The notes under the pieces are model-generated. The model made no database searches and was not told the origin of the DNA. It was given only the letters and a program-made list of their open reading frames with translations. A stretch of DNA of 64,000 nt from Yponomeuta sedellus (Eukaryota > Arthropoda > Insecta > Lepidoptera > Yponomeutidae), in assembly GCA_934045075.1 (NCBI GenBank), contig OW203725.1:25645714-25709713 (forward strand), read 5' to 3'. Below, in pieces: positions 62,661 to 64,000 of this stretch (position 1 is the stretch's first letter; each line of letters starts with the position of its first letter). Position numbers and translations under genes: made by a program.

Positions 62661-64000
62661 TACTTTGATTACGTGGACTTTGACGTATTGCTAGGAATAC
62701 TATGCTCTCTCAACATATCTCCGTCGGCAATCAGCTGGTTTCAAAGTTACTTGCATGGACGCCGGCAACGTACACGTATCGACGATTCCTTTTCTGCGTG
62801 GTGTGATACTACAGCCGGTGTCCCGCAAGGTGGCGTGTTGTCTCCACTTCTTTTCGCTATTTTCATCAACAATATTTCTGCAACGCTTCTTCCTACCACC
62901 TTTACGCAGATGATCTTCAGATTTACGCGCGTTCTCCCGTAGAGAGTCTGCCTTTGGCTATTATTAATTCTAACGCAGATCTCAAACGCATTCTGGATTG
63001 GAGCAGATCTCATGGCTTACACGTTAATCCTACCAAGACGCAAGTGATTGTGATTGGCAGTCCTAGAATGTTGTCTAGAGTTGACTGGGAACAGCTACCT
63101 CGAATTTAATTTGAAGGTGTAACAATACCATACAGTGAGAAGGTGAAGAACTTGGGGATTATTATGGACAGGTATTTATCCTGGGCACCGCAGCTGGCCG
63201 AAGTGAGTCGGAAAATATTCGCTTCGGCGGCTTCTTTGAGAAGGTTACGGAATTTCCTGCCAACTGCAACCAAGATTGCGCTTGCGTAATCTCTGTTGCT
63301 CCCTATCCTCGACTATGCTGATGCCAGTTATCTAGATTTGACCGAGGAGCAACTTAATAAACTTGAGCGCCTCCAAAACTTCGCCATAAGGTTTATATTT
63401 GGTTTACGCAAATATGACCACATTTCTGAATATCGCGCTAAGCTCAAGTGGCTTTCCATCCGCCTCCGTAGGAATGCTCACATTCTTTTCCTGCTGTACT
63501 CTGTACTGTTCAATCCAACTACTCCCCTTTATCTCAAAGGGGAGTAGTTAGAAAAAAATTTATCTCAACTATTTTATTTAATTATTTTTTATGTGATGCT
63601 TTATGTGTGTGTGTCTTTAAGCAAAAATAAATGATTTATCCATCCATCCATCCGTCCGTCCGTCCGTCCGTCCGTCCGTCCGTCCGTCCGTCCGTCCGTC
63701 CGTCCGTCCGTCCGTCCGTCCGTCCGTCCGTCCGTCCGTCCGTCCGTCCATCCATCCATCCATCCATCCATCCATCCATCCATCCATCCATCCATTTAGT
63801 TACCTCAGTGAGCACGGCCGGCCACTACGTTCAGACCAGGATTTGACGCTGAAAACACCTAGCCATACGACAAAGTTCGTTGCCAGCTCATTTACGGTAA
63901 GAGCGGTCCGGCTGTGGAATGAGCTGCCGGTTTCTATAAGGCGCTCGCCATCTCCTGCTATATTTAAATCTAAAGTAGTAGAATTCTTTCTTTCCAAATA
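62657..64000 (+). pseudogene. Non-LTR retrotransposon reverse transcriptase, broken
   Basis: In frame 1: FDVLLGILCSLNISPSAISW, GVPQGGVLSPLLFAIFINNI. After a frameshift near 62905: YHLYADDLQIYARSP, which carries the catalytic YADD box, then HVNPTKTQVIVIGSPRM. Later: NLGIIMDRYLSWAPQ, LDLTEEQLNKLERLQNFAIR, and at 63795 onward [32 protein letters not shown]. The order is that of a CR1/Jockey-like ORF2. Stops interrupt it at about 63107 and 63287, and a ~255-bp insertion splits it at 63540-63793. The 5' part (endonuclease) is missing and the 3' end runs out of the window. Confidence 0.85.
63540..63795 (+). mobile_element. Insertion into the LINE: short tail element and ATCC/GTCC microsatellite
   Basis: After a hairpin (AACTACTCCCCTT / AAGGGGAGTAGTT, 63517-63550) a short AT-rich piece ends ATAAATGATTTATCC. 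A tetranucleotide tract follows from 63638: ATCC units, then GTCC units, then ATCC units, to 63794. The LINE frame resumes right after it. Confidence 0.75.

Noticed and set aside
63601..63846. Frames of Pro-Ser-Val and Met-Asp-Gly-Trp repeats
   Set aside because: They are translations of the ATCC/GTCC microsatellite.

Overview
This window is eukaryotic nuclear DNA, almost certainly from a moth or butterfly. The reasons are short GC-rich exons split by GT-AG introns, AT-rich introns full of transposons, tRNA-derived SINEs, mariner and piggyBac relatives, and the dispersed 'CCACTGCTGGACATAG' repeat that I know as common in Lepidoptera. There are no operons, bacterial signals or CRISPR arrays. 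Most long reading frames lie in microsatellites, minisatellites or antisense to GC-rich exons, and are not genes.

Layout. (1) 1-3079: foldback repeats, a 5' fragment of a probable tyrosine-recombinase (Crypton-like) element, and intron sequence. (2) 3080-7060, + strand: the last four coding exons of a mitochondrial carrier of the Bmcp / SLC25A14-A30 type; the 5' exons are not in the window. (3) 7.1-17 kb: intergenic, with a MITE, a broken DUF7869-like transposase-type gene on the - strand, a possible THAP-type remnant, SINE and LINE tails, and a piggyBac-derived fragment nested in an older repeat. (4) 17212-33073, + strand: gene B1, a coiled-coil protein of about 566 aa (or 424 aa with an alternative last exon), whose introns hold a 1.3-kb ACCT microsatellite, several MITEs and a palindromic double mariner. 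(5) 34056-57071, + strand: gene B2, 21 phase-consistent exons encoding about 841 aa of mostly coiled coil. I do not recognise B1 or B2. They may be two genes or one locus with two promoters. (6) 59722-62419, - strand: the last three exons of an unrecognised Ala-rich protein. (7) 62657-64000: a decayed non-LTR retrotransposon reverse transcriptase, split by another insertion.

The most striking feature is in B2. Three separate minisatellite-like expansions (49341-49780, 54001-54476, 54844-55050) each sit on an exon end and copy the 5' splice site. In the second, every third copy keeps the reading frame, so donor choice or repeat-number polymorphism would change protein length in 34-residue steps. 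B2 also shows three consecutive exon pairs with the same phase pattern, and an exon built of seven 14-residue repeats. Other points of note are a SINE family whose head resembles 5S rRNA, a pair of mariners facing each other with the same inactivating lesions, and a hAT-type MITE with a perfect 8-bp target duplication 2 bp after a possible exon stop codon.

All gene models were built by eye from splice-site motifs, codon phase and protein character. No homology search was run.
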